A DNA stretch of 36,840 nucleotides from UBA4661 sp002405405 (GTDB lineage: Bacteria; Bacteroidota; Ignavibacteria; Kapaibacteriales; UBA4661): positions 1-36,840 of the forward strand of contig DAIUAL010000009.1 of assembly GCA_036847245.1 (NCBI GenBank). Direction: 5' to 3'. How positions within the stretch are numbered: position 1 is the first letter of the stretch; each line of letters opens with the position of its first letter. A program made the position numbers and the translations under genes. Shown here piece after piece: positions 21,783 through 29,306 of the stretch. Under the pieces are notes generated by a model. That model was not told the DNA's origin. It did no database searches and worked only from the letters and a program-made list of their open reading frames with translations.

Positions 21783-24290
21783 TTACTTTTTGCTAGCAAC
21801 TTTCTTTGTGGCAACTTTTTTGGCAACTGCTTTCTTTGCGACAACTTTTTTGGCAACAGTCTTGGTTTTTGCTGTTGTTTCCGTATCTGCTGTTCCAGTT
21901 TTTGCCTTTGTTTTCTTTTTAGAAGGTGTTTTTGCCGCCTCTAAAGCCGCTAAAGCACCGGCAGATTCAGCAAGGGCGTAACACTCAGCATAGGTTAACT
22001 CAGTCGGTGCATGGGCTTTTTCTTTGGGTATTTTGACATACTCTTTACCAACGGCTATAACCGGACCCCATCGTCCTTTGATAACGCGAATATCCGGATT
22101 TTCATCGAATGATTTCAGTAATGCATCTGCATCTTTTTGACGCTTGGCAAGAATGAGTTCAATACAGCGTTCCGGTTCAATTGTGTAGGGATCATCTGTT
22201 TTAGCAAGCGACGTAAACTTACTGTCATGTAAAATATATGCACCGAATTTTCCGATTGCCACCTTCATGTCTTTTCCTTCAAATTGCCCTGCAATACGTG
22301 GCAATCTGAAGAGGCTCATTGCCTCTTCGACTGTGATATTCGCCATAGATTGTCCCGGGCGTAGCGAAGCAAATTTCACATCCTCTTCGCCCTGATCGCC
22401 AATACGCACACAGGGACCAAATCGTCCGACCAAAGCATACACATTCCGCCCTGACTCAGGATCAACACCCACAAAACGCGATGTTTCAGCGCGCTCGCCT
22501 TCATCAAGAATACTTTTAATCGTTGTATCAAATGGCTGATAAAAATCGCTTAGCATTGACTGCCAATCCACTGCACCATTCGACACACCATCCAACTCAT
22601 CCTCCATCTGCTTCGTGAAATTGTAATCCATGATATTACTATTCTTGCCATCGAAACTTTTCATGAGAAAATCGGTAACAATCATGCCCATATCTGTTGG
22701 AAAGAGTTTACCTTTTTCAGCACCGGTATTTTCAGTTTTCACTGCACGATGGATCTGTCCTTTTTCCAATGACAATTGTACATATTCACGCGGTGTTCCG
22801 GCACGGTCGGGCTTTTCGACATAGCCACGATCTAAAATCGTTTTGATTGTGCTTGCATAGGTCGAGGGGCGACCAATACCTTGTTTTTCAAGTTCTTTCA
22901 CAAGCGATGCTTCTGTAAACCGTGCTCTCGGCGGACGACTGAAACGCTGAGTAGAACTTGCATTACGCAGCGTAAGACGATCCCCTTTGACAAGTGCAGG
23001 AAGCATTTTTGCATTATCCTCATTCATCTCTTCATCATCGCTCGATTCCATGTATACTTTCAAGAAACCATCAAATTTTACGACTTCACCTTCGGCAATA
23101 AATTGCTCTTTGCTATTGGATAGTGTAATTGTTGCTTCTGTTTTTTCTAATTGCGCCGCAGGCATTTGCGAGGCAATCGTTCGTTTCCAAATCAAATCAT
23201 AGAGCTTTTCCCATTCTTGATTTGGAACACTCGTACGCGCCATATCCGTCGGTCGAATCGCCTCGTGGGCTTCTTGTGCATTTGCGGATTTATTTTCGTA
23301 TTGGCGGATATTAAGATATTCCGCACCATACTCACGAGTAATCTGCGAACGAATCGAGGACAATGCTTCTTCAGAAAGATTAACAGAGTCCGTTCGCATA
23401 TACGTAATAAAACCATTTTCGTAAAGCCGTTGTGCAATCTGCATCGTGCGTGTTACGCTCATGCCAAGTTTTCTACTTGCCTCTTGTTGCAACGTCGAAG
23501 TTGTAAATGGTGCTGAAGGTGATTTTGTTGCAGGGCGTACAGCAACACTACTCACAGCGAATTCCGCTTGTACACAAGCCTCGAGTACCGCACGTGCCTC
23601 CGCTTCTGTTTTGAAGGATGACTGTAGGTTTGCTTTAAAAGACTTGTCCGGTGCAGAGCCAACCGTAAACTCTGCCGTTGTTTTAAACTCCGGTGTAGCA
23701 GTAAAGCTCAAGATTTCACGTTCGCGTTCAACAATCAACCGTACAGCAACCGATTGCACACGCCCTGCCGAACGTGCACTACGATTCACTTTGCGCCATA
23801 ATACAGGCGACAACGTAAAGCCCACAATACGATCAAGAATCCGCCGAGCTTGATAGGCATTGACCAAATTTTGATCGATAGCACGAGGTGCTTTGATCGC
23901 ACGTTGAATAGCAGATTTCGTGATTTCATTAAACGTAATGCGCTCTGTTTTATTGAGATCTAATTGCAGTGCCTCGACCAAATGCCATGATATTGATTCT
24001 CCTTCGCGGTCTTCGTCTGTTGCAAGCCATACTGCTTCTGCCTGCTTGGCAAGTTTTTTGAGTTCATTGACTGTCGATTTTTTATCATCATCTATGGTGT
24101 AATCAGGCACAAAGCTACACCGCCCATCTTCTTGAACAATATCTACGCCTTTGACTGTACCTGTTCCTTTATCCGACAAATCGCGAATATGTCCGATAGA
24201 TGCTCGAACAACATAATCACTGCCAAGATACTTCTCGATGGTTTTTGCTTTTGCCGGTGATTCTACAATAACAAGATTTTTAATTGCCAT
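21783..24290 (-). CDS. topA: DNA topoisomerase I
   Basis: 835 residues; relaxes negatively supercoiled DNA by single-strand passage. The TOPRIM metal site is NLVIVESPAKAKTIEKYLG (E10) with ATDEDREGES (D92, D94, E96). The catalytic Tyr is in ENGFITYMRTDSVNLS (about Y297). GIGRPSTYASTIKTI marks the conserved core. Instead of C-terminal zinc fingers it has topo I C-terminal repeats, such as GRFGPCVRIGDQ, IGKFGAYILHDS and GRWGPVIAVG, as in many Bacteroidota. The last ~45 residues are a Lys/Ala/Val tail of KKVA-type units, probably DNA-binding, encoded by a 30-bp tandem repeat. No Shine-Dalgarno is seen before the ATG at 24290. Confidence 0.97.
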   Translation of the reverse strand: MAIKNLVIVESPAKAKTIEKYLGSDYVVRASIGHIRDLSDKGTGTVKGVDIVQEDGRCSFVPDYTIDDDKKSTVNELKKLAKQAEAVWLATDEDREGESISWHLVEALQLDLNKTERITFNEITKSAIQRAIKAPRAIDQNLVNAYQARRILDRIVGFTLSPVLWRKVNRSARSAGRVQSVAVRLIVEREREILSFTATPEFKTTAEFTVGSAPDKSFKANLQSSFKTEAEARAVLEACVQAEFAVSSVAVRPATKSPSAPFTTSTLQQEASRKLGMSVTRTMQIAQRLYENGFITYMRTDSVNLSEEALSSIRSQITREYGAEYLNIRQYENKSANAQEAHEAIRPTDMARTSVPNQEWEKLYDLIWKRTIASQMPAAQLEKTEATITLSNSKEQFIAEGEVVKFDGFLKVYMESSDDEEMNEDNAKMLPALVKGDRLTLRNASSTQRFSRPPRARFTEASLVKELEKQGIGRPSTYASTIKTILDRGYVEKPDRAGTPREYVQLSLEKGQIHRAVKTENTGAEKGKLFPTDMGMIVTDFLMKSFDGKNSNIMDYNFTKQMEDELDGVSNGAVDWQSMLSDFYQPFDTTIKSILDEGERAETSRFVGVDPESGRNVYALVGRFGPCVRIGDQGEEDVKFASLRPGQSMANITVEEAMSLFRLPRIAGQFEGKDMKVAIGKFGAYILHDSKFTSLAKTDDPYTIEPERCIELILAKRQKDADALLKSFDENPDIRVIKGRWGPVIAVGKEYVKIPKEKAHAPTELTYAECYALAESAGALAALEAAKTPSKKKTKAKTGTADTETTAKTKTVAKKVVAKKAVAKKVATKKVASKK
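21801..21860. repeat. 30-bp imperfect tandem repeat in the topA tail
   Basis: Units 21801-21830 and 21831-21860 agree at 26 of 30 positions. They encode two copies of a 10-residue Lys/Ala/Val unit (KKAVAKKVAT-like) in the basic C-terminal tail. A third, more diverged unit may lie just upstream in the gene (21861-21890). Confidence 0.8.
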
Positions 24291-24347
24291 GCTTGTATGA
24301 AATAAAAATGTGAAATGTAATCATTGGTTGATGTGTACCACTTATGT

Positions 24348-24890
24348 TTATTGATCTGCCTTCTGAGAACTCTTTCTTCTGATGTAAATCATCTTGCTGA
24401 CTGTTGCAATGACTGTGCCATGCTTATCGACAATATTGACAGAAAATTCTTGTTCATATTTGCCATGGGTATCTGCTGCTTCCTTACATAAAGCTATCTG
24501 CTCTGCTGAAAGTGTAAATTGCGCCCACACCGTACCTCGACCGGGCTGACGATAAACAATTGATGAGTGTTTATCCCATACGATATACTGCGAACCAAGA
24601 TTTGTAAGGATCATCATCATATAAAATGGATCAGTCATGGCAAAAAGCGCACCACCGAAGTGTGTACCGACAAAATTACGATTGTACCAACGCAGTTTCA
24701 TCCGAACAACAACATGACGCATGTCTTTACTCATTGTTGTAATATGAATAGCCGATCCGACAAATGGGAACCAACAATTCATACCGAATCGGATAAGCCA
24801 TGTCGGAATATTCCATGAGGAACACCATCCTTGAATTGCTGATGATTGTCGCTTCTGTTCTGCCATATTTTCGGCAAAAACTCCTACCAT
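24348..24890 (-). CDS. DUF4442 hotdog-fold protein (putative thioesterase)
   Basis: 180 residues. RHVVVRMKLRWYNRNFVGTH followed by FGGALFAMTDPFYMMMI and YIVWDKHSSIVYRQPGRGTV are hallmark segments of DUF4442, a hotdog-fold family placed near YiiD/PaaI acyl-CoA thioesterases. GTHFGGALFAMTDPF corresponds to the hotdog helix. No enzyme activity has been established for most members. I kept the ATG at 24890; an internal ATG at 24866 is equally plausible, and neither has a Shine-Dalgarno. It precedes topA by 57 bases and probably begins the DUF4442-topA-VWA-fliG run. DNA upstream is divergent toward ggt. Confidence 0.8.
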   Translation of the reverse strand: MVGVFAENMAEQKRQSSAIQGWCSSWNIPTWLIRFGMNCWFPFVGSAIHITTMSKDMRHVVVRMKLRWYNRNFVGTHFGGALFAMTDPFYMMMILTNLGSQYIVWDKHSSIVYRQPGRGTVWAQFTLSAEQIALCKEAADTHGKYEQEFSVNIVDKHGTVIATVSKMIYIRRKSSQKADQ

Positions 24891-25026
24891 GACACGGATT
24901 GCATTTTTTCAGAGTACGGAAATTCTCGAAGATAGCAACAAGATTTTGGAATTATTTCACGAAGCCAATAAAATACCAATAGCAGATTCCCATAGATTCG
25001 CAATATCGTTTTTTCCGCGCTTGTGC

Positions 25027-25034
25027 TATGTTTG
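25027..25034 (+). promoter_or_regulatory. Candidate -7 element for ggt
   Basis: TATGTTTG exactly fits the Bacteroidota TAnnTTTG consensus. Transcription would start near 25041, giving a leader of about 95 bases to the reconstructed ggt start at 25135. I cannot see a matching TTG -33 box, so support is moderate at best. Confidence 0.4.
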
Positions 25035-25123
25035 CATGGCATTACCAATACCTCGTTGCGGATTCCCTCCTAACGAGAAGTCCACTAAACTCTGTGCTTT
25101 CATCTTTTTTCTTTTCCTATTAC

Positions 25124-25128
25124 GAGGT
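25124..25128 (+). promoter_or_regulatory. Shine-Dalgarno belonging to the true ggt start
   Basis: GAGGT lies six bases before the ATG at 25135. That ATG opens the first copy of the 19-base duplication that is repeated at the annotated ggt start (25219-25237). In the intact genome this site very likely serves ggt. Confidence 0.65.
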
Positions 25129-25132
25129 TTCT

Positions 25133-25237
25133 GTATGAGAAAAATTTCTTTTTTATAAATATAAATTTATTTTATGTTATTCATTTCAAACATAAATAAA
25201 AATATATANNNNNNNNNNGTATGAGAAAAATTTCTTT
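25133..25237. repeat. 19-base direct duplication flanking the gap
   Basis: GTATGAGAAAAATTTCTTT occurs at 25133-25151 and at 25219-25237, on either side of an AT-rich tail and ten N. The copies are identical and both begin with the ggt start codon context, so overlapping contig ends that were not merged is the simplest reading. Confidence 0.9.
25209..25218. other. Assembly gap (10 N)
   Basis: Ten undetermined bases lie directly before the ggt start. Ten is a typical fixed-size filler, so the true distance is unknown and may be zero or negative given the flanking duplication. Confidence 0.98.
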
Positions 25238-26948
25238 ATTAAAAATTCTGGTGATCGCACAGTGGTGCTTGTGTACCCTCACTCTGCACACACAAACAAA
25301 ACCATCGTATGGTACAAATCATGGTGTCATTGCCAACAATGCAATGGTTGTTACGGCACACCCCGAAGCTACACGAGTTGGAATTGAAATTTTAAAAAAA
25401 GGAGGTAATGCTATTGATGCAGGCATTGCTGTAGAATTTGCTTTGGCAGTAGTCTATCCACAAGCCGGTAATATTGGTGGTGGCGGATTTTATGTAGCGC
25501 GTATGGCAGATGGTAAAACAGCGATGCTCGACTATCGCGAACGTGCCCCACAGTCTGCAACTCGAGAAATGTATATCGATGAGAAAGGTAATGTGCGTGA
25601 GCAAGCCAGTAAAATTGGACATCTTGCTCCGGGTGTGCCGGGCACTGTTGCCGGCATGGTCGAAGCCCATAAAAAATTCGGCACACTGCCCTGGAAAGAT
25701 TTAGTTGAGCCTGCAATACAACTTGCCAAGCATTCAATTATCACGGAAAAAGAAGCCGCAAATCATAACGAAGTTATGCCACAGATTGAAAAAGTGAATG
25801 GCAGTGATAATGCTCTTGTAAAAAAAGGCGGCTGGAAAAAAGGTGATATTATTACACAGACAGATTTAGCAAGAACATTAGAACGCATTCGTGATAAGGG
25901 GCGAGCAGGTTTTTATGAAGGAGAAACAGCAAATCTGATTGTTGCAGAGATGAAGCGTGGTGGCGGTATCATCACCCATGATGACTTACGACTATACGAG
26001 GCAACATGGCGCACACCACTGACAGGATCCTATAAAGGATATGATATCATTACTGCAGCGCCACCATCAGCAGGGGGTATCGGCATTATACAAATGCTTG
26101 GCATGCTCGAACAGTATGAAAAAACAACCGGTAAATCATTGGCAACAATGGGCTTTCACTCGGCAGAAGCCATTCATTTAATGACTGAAATAGAACGTCG
26201 CTATTATGCCGATCGTGCTGAACATTTGGGCGATCCGGATTTTTATCCTGTTCCAACCAAGGGATTACTTCAAGCTAAGTATTTTGCTGAACGTATGAGA
26301 ACATTCGATCCGCACAAAGCAACACCGAGTACAAGTATTTCCTTCGGAAAACCACAACCAAAAGAGTCCGAACAAACAACACACTACTCTATCGTTGATG
26401 CTAAAGGAAACGCACTTTCTGCAACAACAACACTCAATGGCAGCTATGGTTCAAAGCTAATTGTTCGTGGCGCAGGATTTCTTCTGAATAATGAATTGGA
26501 TGATTTCAGTGCCAAGCCCGGCACACCCAATATGTATGGTGCGGTTGGTGGCGAAGCAAATGCAATCCAACCCCGTAAGCGCATGGTGAGTTCGATGACC
26601 CCGACAATCCTGACCAAACAAGGGAAATTAGCAATGGTTGTCGGCACACCCGGTGGAACTACTATTACGACATCGGTATTTCAAGTTATTCTTAATGTTA
26701 TTGATTTTGGTATGACTATGCAAGAAGCTGTTGCCGCAAAACGCTTTCATCACCAGCACTTACCCGATCGTATTATGATCGAAGAGCATGGCGTAAGCAG
26801 TGCTGTGCAAGAGCAACTCAAGGCAATGGGACACCAGTTTTTTGCACGTACGATGTGGGGGCGTGTTGAAGGCATTCGCGTGTTGCCTCATGGCAAGTAT
26901 GAGGGAGGTGCGGATCCTCGTGGCGATGATACAGCGTTAGGATACTAA
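25221..26948 (+). CDS. ggt: Gamma-glutamyltransferase (glutathione hydrolase)
   Basis: 575 residues; cleaves the gamma-glutamyl bond of glutathione and similar compounds in the periplasm. The signal peptide begins MRKISLLKILVIAQWCLCTL. The large-subunit start has AMVVTAHPEATRVGIEIL and GGNAIDAGIAVEFAL, and the Arg-containing LDYRERAPQSA binds glutamate. Autocleavage is expected before Thr386 in ESEQTTHYSIVDAKGNALSA; that Thr is the nucleophile of the small subunit. SSMTPTIL and GTPGGTTITTSV complete the active site. The start is just after the gap, and its ribosome-binding site is visible only in the upstream duplicate. Together with the YbdK-like ligase at 10 kb it suggests gamma-glutamyl peptide turnover. 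A clear terminator follows. Confidence 0.96.
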   Translation: MRKISLLKILVIAQWCLCTLTLHTQTKPSYGTNHGVIANNAMVVTAHPEATRVGIEILKKGGNAIDAGIAVEFALAVVYPQAGNIGGGGFYVARMADGKTAMLDYRERAPQSATREMYIDEKGNVREQASKIGHLAPGVPGTVAGMVEAHKKFGTLPWKDLVEPAIQLAKHSIITEKEAANHNEVMPQIEKVNGSDNALVKKGGWKKGDIITQTDLARTLERIRDKGRAGFYEGETANLIVAEMKRGGGIITHDDLRLYEATWRTPLTGSYKGYDIITAAPPSAGGIGIIQMLGMLEQYEKTTGKSLATMGFHSAEAIHLMTEIERRYYADRAEHLGDPDFYPVPTKGLLQAKYFAERMRTFDPHKATPSTSISFGKPQPKESEQTTHYSIVDAKGNALSATTTLNGSYGSKLIVRGAGFLLNNELDDFSAKPGTPNMYGAVGGEANAIQPRKRMVSSMTPTILTKQGKLAMVVGTPGGTTITTSVFQVILNVIDFGMTMQEAVAAKRFHHQHLPDRIMIEEHGVSSAVQEQLKAMGHQFFARTMWGRVEGIRVLPHGKYEGGADPRGDDTALGY

Positions 26949-26971
26949 CAATTAAATTGATCAAACAAAGG

Positions 26972-27006
26972 AAAGGCGTGTGCAGTAATTATGCTCACGC
27001 CTTTTT
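26972..27006. terminator. Intrinsic terminator after ggt, probably bidirectional
   Basis: AAAGGCGTG (26972-26980) pairs with CACGCC and the T run (26996-27006), with an inner GCA/TGC pair set. On the plus strand it ends in TTTTT, 23 bases past the ggt stop. It also lies about 60 bases past the convergent cyclase stop and could serve that gene. Confidence 0.85.
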
Positions 27007-27066
27007 CATATTGTTGTCCTCAATGGTATTGACATCAGAACAGAAGTACAATGTCAGATTTCTACC

Positions 27067-29175
27067 TTACACATACTGCCGACCTTCTAAGAAGTATGTA
27101 TGCATTGGTCCTTTCCCTTTAACATCAATGATTCCACGATCCTCGAAACGAAAATCATGCTGAAGCAATTCGTAGACTTCTTGTGAACAATGCACACGCC
27201 CCGGCATACCATGCGATTCCATACGCGATGATGTATTGACTGTATCACCCCACAAGTCGTATGAGAATTTAGTCGTACCAATAATCCCGGCGACAACATC
27301 GCCTGTGTGCATACCAATACGGACATTCAATCGAGCCGGTAAATGTGTCATCGCATCAGCTGTTGCCTGAATTGACGCAACCATTTCAAGTGCAGCTTCA
27401 GCGGCAGCATGAGCATGATATTCCATAGGAGCAGGTGCTCCGGCAACCGCCATATAAGCATCACCAATAGTTTTAATTTTTTCTAATCCGTTGTTGGCAG
27501 CAATTTTGTCGAAATCAACAAAGACTTGATCGAGCATCGACACGACTTCCTCAGCAGACATGACCTTCGACATCACAGTGAAACCAACGATATCAGCAAA
27601 GATGACCGTGACACCGGGAAGACGCTCAGCAATACGTTTTTCACCACTCTTCAAACGACCAACAATGACCGGTGGTAAAATATTGAGCAAGAGTTTTTCG
27701 GATTTTGCTTTTTCTTCTTCAATAACACTATTCTTTTCTTGCAGTTCTGTATTGGCAATTTCAATGTTTGCAGCTTGCTCCTCGAGAACTTCTTGTTGCC
27801 GAAGGATTTGGTCATTTTGTGATTGTAGTTGCGCATTAGCTCTTTTGCGCTGCTGATTATTGCGATATAAAACTACTGACAGCGCAGCCACCAAAGCAAA
27901 ACCAATGATAGCACCGATAATGACAGCACGCTGTCGGGCAATTTCTGCTTCTTGTGCTTCACCGCTTTTCTTGAGTAATTCGTTTTCTGCTTGTTTGCGG
28001 GCTAATTCCAAACCATTTTCCAATCGTCCGATGTCACGCTCACGCTCCTCGCTGAAGAGCGAGTCTTTGTATAATAAATAGCGTTCGTGGAATTGCAGTG
28101 CCTGACGATAGTCATTGCGCGCACGATAGACTTTCCACAGATTCTCGGAAGCATCACGCACAATGGTTTTTGCACCAATGGTTTCCCCCATCGCAAATGC
28201 TCGAGACGATTCCTTTTCGGCAAGATCAAGTTTACCCTGTTTGAAATACACTGCCCCAATATCATTGATAAGATTCGCCATCGTATTCTTATCATCAAGT
28301 TCTTGCACAATCGGCAAGGCACGCTCAAAATATGTCAGCGCATGCTTATAGTCGCCACTATCCAAATAGGTCGACCCCATATTGGTCAATGTTAATGCAA
28401 TGTTGCGCTTATTCCCAAGCTCTTCGTTGAGTTTGAGGGCTTGCTCGTTGTATGCGAGAGATTTTGCATACTGCTTAGTGTAACGATATACAATACCGAT
28501 ATTGATGAGAGCATATGAAGCACCGCTTTTGTTGCCAATTTCGTTACATAACTCAAGCGAGCGATTATAGTTTTTAAGTGCCTCTTCGTAGTTTTTACGA
28601 TTACGATACACAATACCAATATTACCCAAAAGCAGAATCATACTCGGTTTGTCTTGCTTTTTCTCAGCAACTTCCAATCCTTTGAAATATGACGATAATG
28701 CTTCGGGATAATTTCCCTGATCAGAGTATAACAACCCTATGTTATTACGTAGACGAACAATTTTTTGCGTATTGCCAAGTTCTTCGAAAAGCTTTAAAGC
28801 AAATTGATAACTTTCGAGTGCTTCATAATATTTAGCTCTGCCATATAAGGAAATACCTAGTACCCGATAGCCATCGGCAAGACCAAACTGATAGCCGACT
28901 TTTTCAGCAAGTACAATCGCCTGACGAGCATATTCCTCCGTTTTATCCGGTGCGGTTGTATACACGGCGAAGCCAAGGTCATTCAGCGTAAGAATGCGTG
29001 TTGTATCGTGAATCGAACCAGCAAGAACTGCCTTAAGTGAATCTATTCTTTTGTTTTGAGCAACACTCATGGTTGGCCATGACAGTCCACTGTATAGCAC
29101 AAGAGCAATACCGACAAATATGCGCCGAGCATAAGTACCGCGATGTGGCAAGACTAAAGATAAAAATGGTGTCAT
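27067..29175 (-). CDS. TPR-repeat transmembrane class III adenylate cyclase
   Basis: About 702 residues. A signal-like segment (IFVGIALVLYSGLSW) is followed by about seven TPR units of roughly 40 residues (about 60-370), for example NNIGLLYSDQGNYPEALSSY and NIGIVYRNRKNYEEALKNYN. One transmembrane helix (about 418-438, VIIGAIIGFALVAALSVVLY) and a long coiled coil (about 445-490) come next. The catalytic domain has both metal Asp sites (VTVIFADIVGFT and KTIGDAYM). The adenine-selecting EKIK lysine and YDLWG aspartate, and Asn/Arg in DTVNTSSRM, are present, so it should make cAMP. The TPR part is probably periplasmic. The TTG start of the open frame is replaced by the ATG at 29175. It is the last gene of a three-sensor cluster. 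Confidence 0.92.
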   Translation of the reverse strand: MTPFLSLVLPHRGTYARRIFVGIALVLYSGLSWPTMSVAQNKRIDSLKAVLAGSIHDTTRILTLNDLGFAVYTTAPDKTEEYARQAIVLAEKVGYQFGLADGYRVLGISLYGRAKYYEALESYQFALKLFEELGNTQKIVRLRNNIGLLYSDQGNYPEALSSYFKGLEVAEKKQDKPSMILLLGNIGIVYRNRKNYEEALKNYNRSLELCNEIGNKSGASYALINIGIVYRYTKQYAKSLAYNEQALKLNEELGNKRNIALTLTNMGSTYLDSGDYKHALTYFERALPIVQELDDKNTMANLINDIGAVYFKQGKLDLAEKESSRAFAMGETIGAKTIVRDASENLWKVYRARNDYRQALQFHERYLLYKDSLFSEERERDIGRLENGLELARKQAENELLKKSGEAQEAEIARQRAVIIGAIIGFALVAALSVVLYRNNQQRKRANAQLQSQNDQILRQQEVLEEQAANIEIANTELQEKNSVIEEEKAKSEKLLLNILPPVIVGRLKSGEKRIAERLPGVTVIFADIVGFTVMSKVMSAEEVVSMLDQVFVDFDKIAANNGLEKIKTIGDAYMAVAGAPAPMEYHAHAAAEAALEMVASIQATADAMTHLPARLNVRIGMHTGDVVAGIIGTTKFSYDLWGDTVNTSSRMESHGMPGRVHCSQEVYELLQHDFRFEDRGIIDVKGKGPMHTYFLEGRQYV

Positions 29176-29306
29176 AGTCAATGCAAGTCTTTGGCGAGTG
29201 TGAGAATAAAAACAATTGAGAGAAAGAATTTACCCTTTGCTATGGGAATAGACGACAAAAAAACAACTGTCAACCAACAAGCAACAAAACAATCCTTGGA
29301 CAATCA

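Larger units (their letters stand above)
24891..25220. other. 330-base spacer upstream of ggt, including an assembly gap
   Basis: It should carry the divergent promoters of DUF4442 and ggt. Features seen are a TATGTTTG -7-like box (25027-25034), an inverted repeat CTCGTT/AACGAG (25052-25057, 25072-25077), a GAGGT site (25124-25128), a very AT-rich tail (25152-25208) and the N gap. I see no convincing gene; the open plus-strand frame from 24889 is a shadow. Confidence 0.7.

Noticed and set aside
21689..21856. 56-codon N-terminal extension of the VWA gene
   Set aside because: It reads the topA basic-tail repeats in another frame (Lys/Gln/Leu runs), and the ATG at 21688 has a Shine-Dalgarno.
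24889..25158. 89-codon plus-strand frame before ggt
   Set aside because: No known similarity. It ends in the first copy of the duplicated ggt start, in the same frame as that start codon, so it reads promoter and leader DNA.
25209..25218. Gap as a mobile-element insertion site
   Set aside because: The 19-base duplication might suggest a target-site duplication, but it begins exactly at the ggt start codon context, and no transposase or terminal inverted repeat is visible; unmerged contig ends explain it better.
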